Of a stretch of DNA of 9,973 nt, positions 1 to 6,197 are shown piece by piece (the first letter of the stretch is position 1; every line of letters starts with the position of its first letter). The translations under genes and the position numbers were made by a program. Under the pieces are notes generated by a model. That model saw nothing but the letters and a program-made list of their open reading frames with translations. It searched no databases and was not told the origin of the DNA. Source of the DNA: an uncultured Planctomycetota bacterium (GTDB taxonomy: Bacteria; Planctomycetota; Planctomycetia; Pirellulales; Thermoguttaceae). The stretch is taken from NCBI GenBank assembly GCA_902797455.1, contig CADBTE010000332.1, forward strand, positions 1 to 9,973, written 5' to 3'.

Positions 1-827
1 CGACTTCCGTTATGGAGACTGCTCGTGTCGAAGAAATTCCTGGTTTGGTCCGGGGAATCGAAATTAAAGGCGGTCGAATCGCTGCTCTTCTGCCGTTCCG
101 GGACGATAATCAAGTGCCCGATCTTCGCGGCGTCGCGCAGTTCTTTGTTTTGCGACTCGTTCATCAGAAGCGACAAGACGGCGACCTTCCTGGCCGAAGC
201 GGTCCCGCCGGCCACGGCCTCTTTGCGCACCGCCAAGACCCGATAGACCTCGACGTTCTCGCAGACGATCCGGGTCGCCAATTTTCTCTGTGCCGGACGG
301 GAGGGGGAATCCGTTTCTTCCTGCGAAACATCTTCGTACATCACCGATATCGACACCCGATCTTGGGGACGAAGACGCTGCTGCAGCTGAACAAGACTGG
401 CGCTGTCCGAATCATTGAACGCCGGAATCTCGATATTGACCGCCTGGTACCCCGGGGGGATAAAGGTCATCGTGTCCTGTTTTCCCTCGTCGGGGCTGGT
501 TAGGTCGCCCAGACCGATGAGACGATCTTTCTGCACCGGATGAACCAGCCGGCGCCCAATCACGTCACGGAAAAGAAAAATCGCGTTCCAAGGAACCTGA
601 CTTTCGGGAAAACGCTGAAAACGGATGTTCTGCGCTGTGAGTTCCTGGCCGACCTGGAGATTCCCTTTGGCGACCATCACGGGAATCTGCGGTTCACTGG
701 CCAGTCGTTGCTCTTCTTCCGTCATTTCAACCGGTTTGCTGTCGTAGAAGCCCTTCTTCAAAAGGAGGGCAAAGCCAACTCCGGCAAGCATAGCCAGAAT
801 CAAAAACAGCTGTTTCTGCCAACTCAT
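1..827 (-). CDS. cpaB: Flp/Tad pilus assembly protein CpaB (RcpC family), 3' end cut by window edge
   Basis: CpaB/RcpC proteins are membrane-anchored periplasmic parts of the Tad (Flp) type IVc pilus machine, thought to work with the outer-membrane secretin. The reading frame is open from ATG at 827 to the left edge, giving 275 residues without a stop. Residues 7-24 form one membrane segment after a short basic start (MSWQKQ). Residues about 47-108 resemble a SAF domain, with PVMVAKGNLQVGQELT, then RFQRFPESQVPW, then GRRLVHPVQKDRLI. Residues about 120-245 match the RcpC domain pattern: LRPQDRVSISVMYED, IVCENVEVYRVLAV, and a final helix before GHLIIVPE. The family is usually about 250-330 residues, so little should be missing. 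No good Shine-Dalgarno sequence precedes the ATG, but the membrane segment begins right after it. The remaining tad genes would be expected beyond the left edge. Family call fairly sure; the role in this organism is inferred. Confidence 0.85.
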   Translation of the reverse strand, partial: MSWQKQLFLILAMLAGVGFALLLKKGFYDSKPVEMTEEEQRLASEPQIPVMVAKGNLQVGQELTAQNIRFQRFPESQVPWNAIFLFRDVIGRRLVHPVQKDRLIGLGDLTSPDEGKQDTMTFIPPGYQAVNIEIPAFNDSDSASLVQLQQRLRPQDRVSISVMYEDVSQEETDSPSRPAQRKLATRIVCENVEVYRVLAVRKEAVAGGTASARKVAVLSLLMNESQNKELRDAAKIGHLIIVPERQKSSDSTAFNFDSPDQTRNFFDTSSLHNGS

Positions 828-851
828 ACTGTCTTAATCCCTGAGGGAGTC

Positions 852-870
852 CCCCTTCTTACGAAAGGGG
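852..870 (-). promoter_or_regulatory. Hairpin in the predicted cpaB leader
   Basis: CCCCTT at 852-857 and AAGGGG at 865-870 form a 6-bp inverted repeat around a 7-base loop. On the minus strand it lies between the candidate cpaB promoter and the cpaB ATG, about 25 bases before the start codon, so it would form in the mRNA leader. No T-run follows it, so it is not an intrinsic terminator. An effect on translation or mRNA stability is only a guess. Confidence 0.3.
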
Positions 871-920
871 ATCCGCGCGGCACCTATTTCGTCACCTCGT
901 CATACAGACGGCGTCGGTTT

Positions 921-950
921 ATTATAGAACAGCCCCCCGGTTTTTGTATC
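921..950 (-). promoter_or_regulatory. Candidate sigma-70 promoter for cpaB
   Basis: On the minus strand a perfect -10 box TATAAT (complement of 921-926) is preceded, after 18 bases, by GATACA (complement of 945-950), which keeps only the ACA half of a TTGACA box. Transcription would start near 914 and give a leader of roughly 88 bases before the cpaB ATG at 827. The -10 box is convincing and the -35 box is weak. Confidence 0.45.
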
Positions 951-982
951 GTCTCCCAACGCGCGGCCGGTTTTCTAAAAAA

Positions 983-996
983 CCCCTCTCACGGGG
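983..996 (-). terminator. Weak terminator-like hairpin read on the minus strand
   Basis: CCCC at 983-986 and GGGG at 993-996 form a short stem with a 6-base loop. Read on the minus strand, it is followed at once by TTTTTT (complement of 977-982), the order expected of an intrinsic terminator. The stem is only four G-C pairs, though offset pairings with the neighbouring GAGG are possible. It would end a minus-strand transcript coming from about 1030-1250, where no solid gene is seen. It may be chance. Confidence 0.25.
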
Positions 997-1180
997 GAGG
1001 AAAAAAACTTTCACGGACTAACTGTTACATCTTTCCCATGTTGCCCAGCAAAACAAGCGCAAACCTCTTTTTCTGTCCACTTTTTTCATCCGACATTTCT
1101 TTCCGCGTTTCCTTCCTTTAACAAATCTAAGAAAACCGCACAGACTGCTCTTTTTTCCTGGCAAAACGGTTTCTTGGGAG

Positions 1181-1199
1181 CTCCCCTCGCGTTGGGGAG
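1181..1199. repeat. Perfect 6-bp inverted repeat (CTCCCC/GGGGAG)
   Basis: CTCCCC at 1181-1186 and GGGGAG at 1194-1199 flank a 7-base spacer, about 50 bases upstream of the plus-strand -35 box. No T-run follows on either strand, so it is not an evident terminator. It could be a protein-binding site or chance in G/C-run-rich DNA. Confidence 0.3.
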
Positions 1200-1250
1200 G
1201 TTTGGAAACGGATTTTTTAGCCAAAACAACCGGAATACCCCGCCGGATAC

Positions 1251-1280
1251 TTGACATCCCTCCCCCAAGGGTGATATTCT
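1251..1280 (+). promoter_or_regulatory. Candidate sigma-70 promoter for the 1451-2749 gene
   Basis: A perfect TTGACA -35 box at 1251-1256 is separated by 18 bases from TATTCT at 1275-1280, a 4-of-6 match to the -10 consensus. Transcription would start near 1287, leaving a leader of about 165 bases before the GTG at 1451. The spacer contains CCC..GGG runs that could base pair. This is the best promoter match for this gene. Confidence 0.5.
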
Positions 1281-1437
1281 AGTATGAGCTATAGTAGGGG
1301 CTGTCTGTATTTCCCCTTACTTTCACTTTCGTTTTGCCGATAACAAAGCAAAATGTCCATAAACTATACCCGATGTCAGCGTGTTCCTTTTCCCGGGCTG
1401 TCGCCATCGCGCGCCCGCGGGGGGTACATCGCGTTAA

Positions 1438-1446
1438 AGGGGAGGT
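1438..1446 (+). promoter_or_regulatory. Strong ribosome binding site that decides a GTG start
   Basis: AGGGGAGGT at 1438-1446 is a near-perfect anti-16S match and ends four bases before the GTG at 1451. The next in-frame ATG, at 1469, is 22 bases beyond it, too far to use it. Upstream in-frame candidates (TTG 1334, ATG 1373) have no such site. GTG 1451 is therefore preferred. Confidence 0.75.
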
Positions 1447-1450
1447 CACC

Positions 1451-2749
1451 GTGCCCTGTTTCACCTCGATGAGATCCTTACCGATTCAACGCTCCTTCCT
1501 CTTCCTGGCGGGGGTTCTGTGTTTTCTTTTCACCGCCATCTTGGCGACCGCGCAGGACGGCTCCAACCTCGATTTGTGGAGCAGCGCGGAACAGGCTAAT
1601 AACATTCATCTGATGCGCCGCGACGCGGTCGCCGCCGCCTCCTCGATGAGTGACCAAGAACGTTCCTCGTTTTTGACCAAACTCGCCGATTTGGCGAAAG
1701 ATGGAAAGAATACCCCCGCGGTTCGTTTCAACGCGGCCCTGGCCATCGGCGAAATCAGCGATTCCGGCGATAAACCTTGCGCGGCGGCGGCTCCCATCAT
1801 GCAGGGACTTCTCGCCGAAGACGCCAAACAGCCCGACTTCATCCTCCTGGCCTCCCTGCTCGGAATGGTCCGTCAGGCGTCCGGCGAGGGCATCTCCGAC
1901 GCCAATAAAGCGATCGTGGTCGATTCCCTCACCAACATTCTCGATCCGGCACTGGCTAAAAAGCGCAACCTTCAGCCGCAAATCGCCAACCGACTGCAGG
2001 CCCTGGCGGTCAGAGGGCTGGCCGCGCTGAAGAGTGTCTCCGGCTACGGCGACGGCACTCGGGTTCTCGATACATTCGTGCGCATCGCCAAAGACCCCGC
2101 GAGCGATTTGGCGCTGCTCGACGAGGCCCTCTTGGGGATCGCCGGTATCGACCTCAAGGCGGCGGCCGATTCGGGAGTCGATGTCACACCGCTGGTCGAG
2201 GTGATCGATACCGCCTACTCGACTATTATCACCAAAGAAATTTCGATGATCGAAATGCAGACGATTCAGGGCCAGGTCAGCAGTAATCCGGGAATGCGCA
2301 CGATGGGCGGCATGGGCGGCCCCGGCGGCCCCGGCGGCATGAACCCTATGAACAACATGGGCGGCATGGGCGGTATGAACGCGGGGATGGGGATGAACGG
2401 CGCCGGCTCTCAGAAGGAGCTTGAAATGACCGTTGCCCAAATCACCTACGACGTCGACTGTGTTAAGCGCGCGGTCCAATCGCTTTCCGACGCCCTCGGT
2501 GAAGACGACGCTTTGGCCTCTTCCCTCAAAAAACTGGGGGACCGCGCCGAGAAAACCACCAATTTCATCGCCTACGGCGACCTGGCACTGGACGACGACT
2601 TCGACCCGACCGCCAAAGAGAATCGTCTCCGGCCCGCGGGGAAAAACGACGAGATTGTTCTTCCGGTTACGATCGTCGGCCTGAAGGCCTTCCTTGAGAA
2701 TCAAAAGTGGGAGATCAAAGCCAGTGCCCAAAGGGCCGGCTCAAAATAA
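1451..2749 (+). CDS. Secreted alpha-helical (HEAT-like) protein with Met/Gly-rich loop, function unknown
   Basis: I cannot name this gene. From GTG 1451 it encodes 432 residues. Residues 14-34 are a typical Sec signal peptide: a basic start, a hydrophobic core (SFLFLAGVLCFLFTAILA) and an A-T-A cleavage site before Gln35, so the protein should be exported. Residues about 70-270 are a run of amphipathic helices with HEAT/armadillo-like spacing, for example VRFNAALAIGEI, ILLASLLGMV and LLDEALLGIAGI. Such solenoids usually bind other proteins. Residues 280-319 are a flexible block built on (M/P)-G-G triplets, and a second helical domain follows at 320-432. No catalytic motif is visible. The gene lies 152 bases upstream of the large RND gene on the same strand, so co-transcription and a partner role are possible but unproven. 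The HEAT label is judged from pattern only. Confidence 0.75.
   Translation: MPCFTSMRSLPIQRSFLFLAGVLCFLFTAILATAQDGSNLDLWSSAEQANNIHLMRRDAVAAASSMSDQERSSFLTKLADLAKDGKNTPAVRFNAALAIGEISDSGDKPCAAAAPIMQGLLAEDAKQPDFILLASLLGMVRQASGEGISDANKAIVVDSLTNILDPALAKKRNLQPQIANRLQALAVRGLAALKSVSGYGDGTRVLDTFVRIAKDPASDLALLDEALLGIAGIDLKAAADSGVDVTPLVEVIDTAYSTIITKEISMIEMQTIQGQVSSNPGMRTMGGMGGPGGPGGMNPMNNMGGMGGMNAGMGMNGAGSQKELEMTVAQITYDVDCVKRAVQSLSDALGEDDALASSLKKLGDRAEKTTNFIAYGDLALDDDFDPTAKENRLRPAGKNDEIVLPVTIVGLKAFLENQKWEIKASAQRAGSK
2303..2377 (+). repeat. Triplet (Met/Pro)-Gly-Gly coding repeat
   Basis: Within the secreted helical protein, residues 285-309 are built on a three-residue period: MGG MGG PGG PGG MNP MNN MGG MGG M. 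With the flanking M282, M313 and M315 there are ten methionines in 34 residues, eight of them on a strict i, i+3 spacing. The DNA is a run of 9-base units such as atgggcggc. This looks like a slippage-grown flexible linker. Met-x-x-Met spacing also occurs in copper-binding proteins, but no His or Cys accompanies it here. Confidence 0.8.
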
Positions 2750-2768
2750 CTGTCCGTGACGTCCGATC

Positions 2769-2804
2769 CGCCGGTAAAGATGGCACTTTACCGGTGAAGA
2801 CGGC
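2769..2804 (+). repeat. Intercistronic hairpin overlapping a 14-base direct repeat
   Basis: CCGGTAAAG at 2771-2779 and CTTTACCGG at 2786-2794 pair perfectly around a 6-base loop. A G-T pair and a C-G pair (2770/2795, 2769/2796) extend the stem to 11. No T-run follows, so this is not a standard terminator. In addition CCGGTAAAGATGGC (2771-2784) recurs as CCGGTGAAGACGGC (2791-2804), two mismatches in 14, exactly 20 bases later. It lies in the 152-base gap between the secreted protein and the RND gene. It could be an mRNA processing or stabilising structure, or a protein site. Confidence 0.5.
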
Positions 2805-2901
2805 GTTTCAAGAGTAAAGATTCGGTCGCTTATAAGTGACTTTGTCCTATCCTCTCCTACCCTCGGCTTCCGCCTGGGGAAGGAGAGATAACCTGTTCAG
2901 A

Positions 2902-5900
2902 ATGGATTCAAGTATGAAGCAGGGGTTTTATCGCGAATACGGGCTGCGCATCCTTTTTGTCGTAGTCTTTCTTCTTGCCATCATTTGGCTGGGAACCCGC
3001 CGTACCTTCGAGAGCAACTCCAACTCGGTGGAAGACTGGCTTCCCGATCAATATCAGGAAACCAGCGATTACCGTTGGTTCCAGAAGTACTTTCCGTTCG
3101 AGAGTTTCATTGTCGCCAGCTGGGAGGGGTGTACCCTCGACGATGACCGAATCGAGCTGTTTGCTCAGAAACTCGTTCCCAGTCAGACGATCGACAACTT
3201 CTCCCTCGCGGCCCCCGGCGAGGAGATCACCGCTGATTTGCGGCTGGCACCCAGCGAGGATGAACCGACCGCCGTCAGCGCGCTGACCACCGCTTCTTCC
3301 ACCGCCGATGTCTCGGCCAGGGGAACCGCCGAAAGCGAAGAAGAGCCGATCGAGTCGAACTTCCGTTCGGTGATGACCGGGCCGCGGCTGGTTCGCCTTC
3401 TGGAACAGACCTACGCCCGTTCCCCCCAAAACCGTTCCCCCGAAGAGATTCGTGACGAGATCCTCACCCGTTTGAGCGGGACGCTGATCGGGCCCGACAA
3501 GCAGAGCACGGCGATGATCATCACCCTGAACAACGGCTTTAAGGGGGGAGGCAAAAAAATCCAAAAGCTGATCGACCAGGTTAAGAGCATCTCGGTGGAG
3601 TGCGGCCTGCCCGACACCACCGTGGTCAAAAGCGGGAGTGTCGCCGCCCGCATGGTCAGCAACGTCAAAGACGTCATCCACGAATTGCTCCACGGCCGCT
3701 CGCCGCAGACCAACGGGCTGATTATGGGGGGGCCCCCGACCGACAACGCGGCGATCGACAGCGAGGGAACCCGTACCCTCTTCCGCCTGGCGTTTATCTG
3801 CGCCATCGTCAGCGTCACCATCGCGCTGATCTGCCTGCACGAATTCTGGCTGACGATGTTCGTCTTCTGGGTCGCGATCCTCGCCGCCGGCGTCTCGCTG
3901 GCGCTGGTCTCGTTCACCGGGGGAAAGTGCGACTCCATCCTGCTGAGTATGCCGGCGCTGGTCTATGTGCTGGCGATGTCAGGCGCCATTCACCTGATCA
4001 ACTACTACTACGACGCCATCCGCGAAGGAGGGCTGGAAGGGGCTTGCGAACGAGCCGTCTCGCACGCCTTTTCTCCCTGCTTCTTCGCGCAGCTGACCAC
4101 TGCCATCGGGATGGTTTCTCTCCTGTTTGGCGGACTGACCCCGATCACCAACTTCGGTTTTTACTCGGCCATCGGGGTGCTGATGTCGCTGCTGCTGCTG
4201 TTCTTCTACCTCCCGGCGCTGCTGTTCTTCTTCCCGGCGAAGAAATTCGCCGCCAAACATGGGGGGAAGGGGATGAAAGACAATGATGGCGTCATCGGCG
4301 CCTTTTGGGGGGTGGTCGGCGGGTTCATTATCAAGCATCACAACCTTGTCGCGCTGACCTGCTTGGGATTGATGGGCTTCTTTGGCTACTATCTGCCGAG
4401 AATTCAGACCTCGGTCAAGATGATGAACTTCTTCTCCCCCGACGCCGAGATTATCGCCCACTACACTTGGCTCGAGGAGAAGCTCGGTCCGCTGGTCCCG
4501 ATGGAGATGGTCGTCAGCTTCGACAACGCCCGGCTGCCGCAAAATTTGTACGGAACCACCGAACGGCTTCAGCTCATCAATCGCATCAGCTCGGAACTCA
4601 AGAGCCGGCTGGGGGATAACGTCGGCGGGACCCTCTCGGTGGCGATGTTCATCCCCGATCTGAACGCCAACTGGAAGCCGGGGACCATCGCCTATCGCAC
4701 AGCCGCCGCCGCGATCGGCAAAAATATCAACGACAGCCGCGACGTGCTCAGCGATTACCTCACGATCGAGGGAAACCCGACCCTCGACCAGATCGCCGAG
4801 ATCCTAGAGTCGGCGATCCGCGCCCAGACCGACGCCGCCGCGAAAAAACGCCAAGAGCTGGCCGACAAGCTGGCGGCCGACGGCAAAGATCCCTCGATCC
4901 TGGGAGACGACCGGCTGCAGATGGACGACAGCGCGCTGGAGACCGTCGCGAAGGATACCGGGGACGATACCCGTGTCGGCCTGGCGGTCGATGACTCGGC
5001 CTATAAGGCGGCGATTCAAGACCTGAAAGAGTCGGAAGATCACGTCCTCGATCTGCGCCGGATGCTGATGGTTCTCCGGAACGAAAAAACGGTCTTAAAC
5101 AGCAATGAAATCACCGATTTGGAATCGATGACCTCGCGTCTGGAGCGGGGCCGCCCCTTCCACACGATTTCTGCCGCCGACGCCACCCGTCTGCTCGACG
5201 CGTGCCGTTACTGGCAGGAGCAAAAGGGGATCGAACTGTGGCGCATCAGTATCCGTGTCTGGTCGCTCAAGCGGGATATCGACTACTCGGTCTTCATCAA
5301 CGATGTCCGCGGCGTCGTCGAGCCGATACTGGACCAGACCAGTAAAGAGATTCTCGAGGCCAGCGGCACACCGCCCGCCGATTCCGCGGCGCTGGCCGCC
5401 GACTTCGGCCCGGCGCACCAGTTCGATACCATCCACCCGGCCGGCATTTCGGCCAAATATACCGGGACCGTTCCCCTGGTCTATAAGACCCAGCATGAGC
5501 TGATCAGGGGGCTGGCCAAAAGTATCATTTCGGCGACCTTCCTGATCGCGTTCGTCGTTATCTTCGTTCTGTGGAATATCCCCGGCGGCTTGATCGCGAT
5601 GCTCCCGAACCTCTTCCCGGTGATCGTCGTCTTCGGCTTTATGTCGTGGATGGGGATCCAGGTCGATGTCGGGACGATGATGACCGCCTCGGTCGCGCTG
5701 GGGGTCGCCGTCGACGACACGATGCACTACCTCACCTGGTTCTCCGACGGGATCGCGCGCGGAATGACGCCGCAGCAGTCCGCGCTGTGGGGTTATAAAC
5801 GCTGTGCCACGGCGATGACGCAATCGACGCTGATCGCCGGCTTGGGCCTTTCGGCCTTTATGTTCAGCACCTTTATCCCGACGCAGCGCTTCGGCGTCCT

Positions 5901-6117
5901 GATGCTCGTTATCCTCTTCACGGCGCTGGTCGGCGACCTGATCTTCCTCCCGTCGCTTTTGACCGGCCCCGCCGGGCGTTTCTTCCTCAAACCGCGCAAA
6001 AGGTGGTCCTTCTGGATGTTCGGCGGCGGGACGGCGGCGGCTCACGCTCCCGAGGCGAACGGGTCCGCGCCGGCCGTATCCTCAAAGACCGCGCCCGAGA
6101 AGGCGGCGTCCGATTGA
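2902..6117 (+). CDS. RND/MMPL superfamily membrane protein (patched-like permease)
   Basis: RND proteins move hydrophobic or amphiphilic molecules out of, or lipids across, the inner membrane using the proton gradient. From ATG 2902 the protein has 1071 residues. TM1 is at about 17-32, an exported loop at 33-290, TM2-6 at about 294-445, TM7 at 481-499, a second exported loop at 500-870, and TM8-12 at 872-1020. The TM10 motif GVAVDDTMHYL (934-944, D938/D939) is the RND proton-relay signature. The matching site in the first half, LVYVLAMSGAIHLINYYY (353-370), has no Asp pair. Loop 1 has a Ser/Thr/acidic linker (112-155). Loop 2 carries a long charged helical stretch (about 635-750). No membrane-fusion or outer-membrane partner lies nearby. 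The start is uncertain: the frame is open to GTG 2836, and the AAGGAG at 2879-2884 is rather far from ATG 2902. Substrate unknown; hopanoid or lipid transport is one option by family resemblance. Confidence 0.88.
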   Translation: MDSSMKQGFYREYGLRILFVVVFLLAIIWLGTRRTFESNSNSVEDWLPDQYQETSDYRWFQKYFPFESFIVASWEGCTLDDDRIELFAQKLVPSQTIDNFSLAAPGEEITADLRLAPSEDEPTAVSALTTASSTADVSARGTAESEEEPIESNFRSVMTGPRLVRLLEQTYARSPQNRSPEEIRDEILTRLSGTLIGPDKQSTAMIITLNNGFKGGGKKIQKLIDQVKSISVECGLPDTTVVKSGSVAARMVSNVKDVIHELLHGRSPQTNGLIMGGPPTDNAAIDSEGTRTLFRLAFICAIVSVTIALICLHEFWLTMFVFWVAILAAGVSLALVSFTGGKCDSILLSMPALVYVLAMSGAIHLINYYYDAIREGGLEGACERAVSHAFSPCFFAQLTTAIGMVSLLFGGLTPITNFGFYSAIGVLMSLLLLFFYLPALLFFFPAKKFAAKHGGKGMKDNDGVIGAFWGVVGGFIIKHHNLVALTCLGLMGFFGYYLPRIQTSVKMMNFFSPDAEIIAHYTWLEEKLGPLVPMEMVVSFDNARLPQNLYGTTERLQLINRISSELKSRLGDNVGGTLSVAMFIPDLNANWKPGTIAYRTAAAAIGKNINDSRDVLSDYLTIEGNPTLDQIAEILESAIRAQTDAAAKKRQELADKLAADGKDPSILGDDRLQMDDSALETVAKDTGDDTRVGLAVDDSAYKAAIQDLKESEDHVLDLRRMLMVLRNEKTVLNSNEITDLESMTSRLERGRPFHTISAADATRLLDACRYWQEQKGIELWRISIRVWSLKRDIDYSVFINDVRGVVEPILDQTSKEILEASGTPPADSAALAADFGPAHQFDTIHPAGISAKYTGTVPLVYKTQHELIRGLAKSIISATFLIAFVVIFVLWNIPGGLIAMLPNLFPVIVVFGFMSWMGIQVDVGTMMTASVALGVAVDDTMHYLTWFSDGIARGMTPQQSALWGYKRCATAMTQSTLIAGLGLSAFMFSTFIPTQRFGVLMLVILFTALVGDLIFLPSLLTGPAGRFFLKPRKRWSFWMFGGGTAAAHAPEANGSAPAVSSKTAPEKAASD

Positions 6118-6137
6118 TCTTTGTGAGTAAGTTCGAC

Positions 6138-6171
6138 AAAAAAACAGGGGTGTTTTCACCCCTGTTTTTTT
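6138..6171. terminator. Bidirectional intrinsic terminator between convergent genes
   Basis: CAGGGGTG at 6145-6152 and CACCCCTG at 6157-6164 form a perfect 8-bp G/C-rich stem with a TTTT loop. It is flanked by seven A on the left (6138-6144) and seven T on the right (6165-6171). The symmetry lets it end the RND transcript on the plus strand and the hemG-phosphoesterase transcript on the minus strand. It lies 20 bases after the RND stop and 26 bases after the phosphoesterase stop. Confidence 0.93.
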
Positions 6172-6197
6172 ATAGGTGAGCGGGCGTGCCGCCACAG

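Larger units (their letters stand above)
828..1450. other. Divergent intergenic region between cpaB and the secreted HEAT-like gene
   Basis: This 623-base stretch has no well-supported gene. It is visibly richer in A/T runs than its flanks. It holds the cpaB promoter and leader hairpin on the left, the plus-strand promoter at 1251-1280, and three further inverted repeats: 983-996, 1181-1199, and GGGG/CCCC at 1297-1316 near the start of the plus-strand leader. A palindrome CCCGCGGG lies at 1414-1421. The minus-strand frames across 1018-1268 are short, very Lys/Arg-rich and match no family I know, so I do not call them. A 23-codon minus-strand ORF at 1025-1096 is discussed as a finding. The predicted plus-strand leader, about 1287-1450, is roughly 165 bases long. 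I could not match it to a known riboswitch. Confidence 0.6.

Noticed and set aside
12..1121. Plus-strand frames opposite cpaB and beyond (12-503, 540-1121)
   Set aside because: The minus strand encodes a clear CpaB protein over 1-827. The plus-strand products lack recognisable features and end in low-complexity sequence.
1404..1433. CATCGCG direct repeats flanking a GC-rich block before the GTG start
   Set aside because: Only seven bases with no element between them; likely chance in GC-rich sequence and not a target-site duplication.
1334..1450. Longer N-terminus of the secreted protein from TTG 1334 or ATG 1373
   Set aside because: No ribosome site precedes these codons, and they would put 39 or 26 extra residues, including charged ones, before the signal peptide. 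GTG 1451 has an ideal ribosome site.
1478..2731. 417-codon open frame on the minus strand, opposite the secreted helical protein
   Set aside because: It is His/Arg/Gly-rich, its low-complexity part mirrors the Met/Gly repeat on the other strand, and it has no domain or signal. The plus-strand gene has a signal peptide and a strong ribosome site. It is a shadow.
5095..6045. 316-codon open frame on the minus strand inside the RND gene
   Set aside because: Very rich in Arg, Asp and Gly, typical of antisense to GC-rich membrane-protein codons, and it lies fully within a clear RND coding frame.
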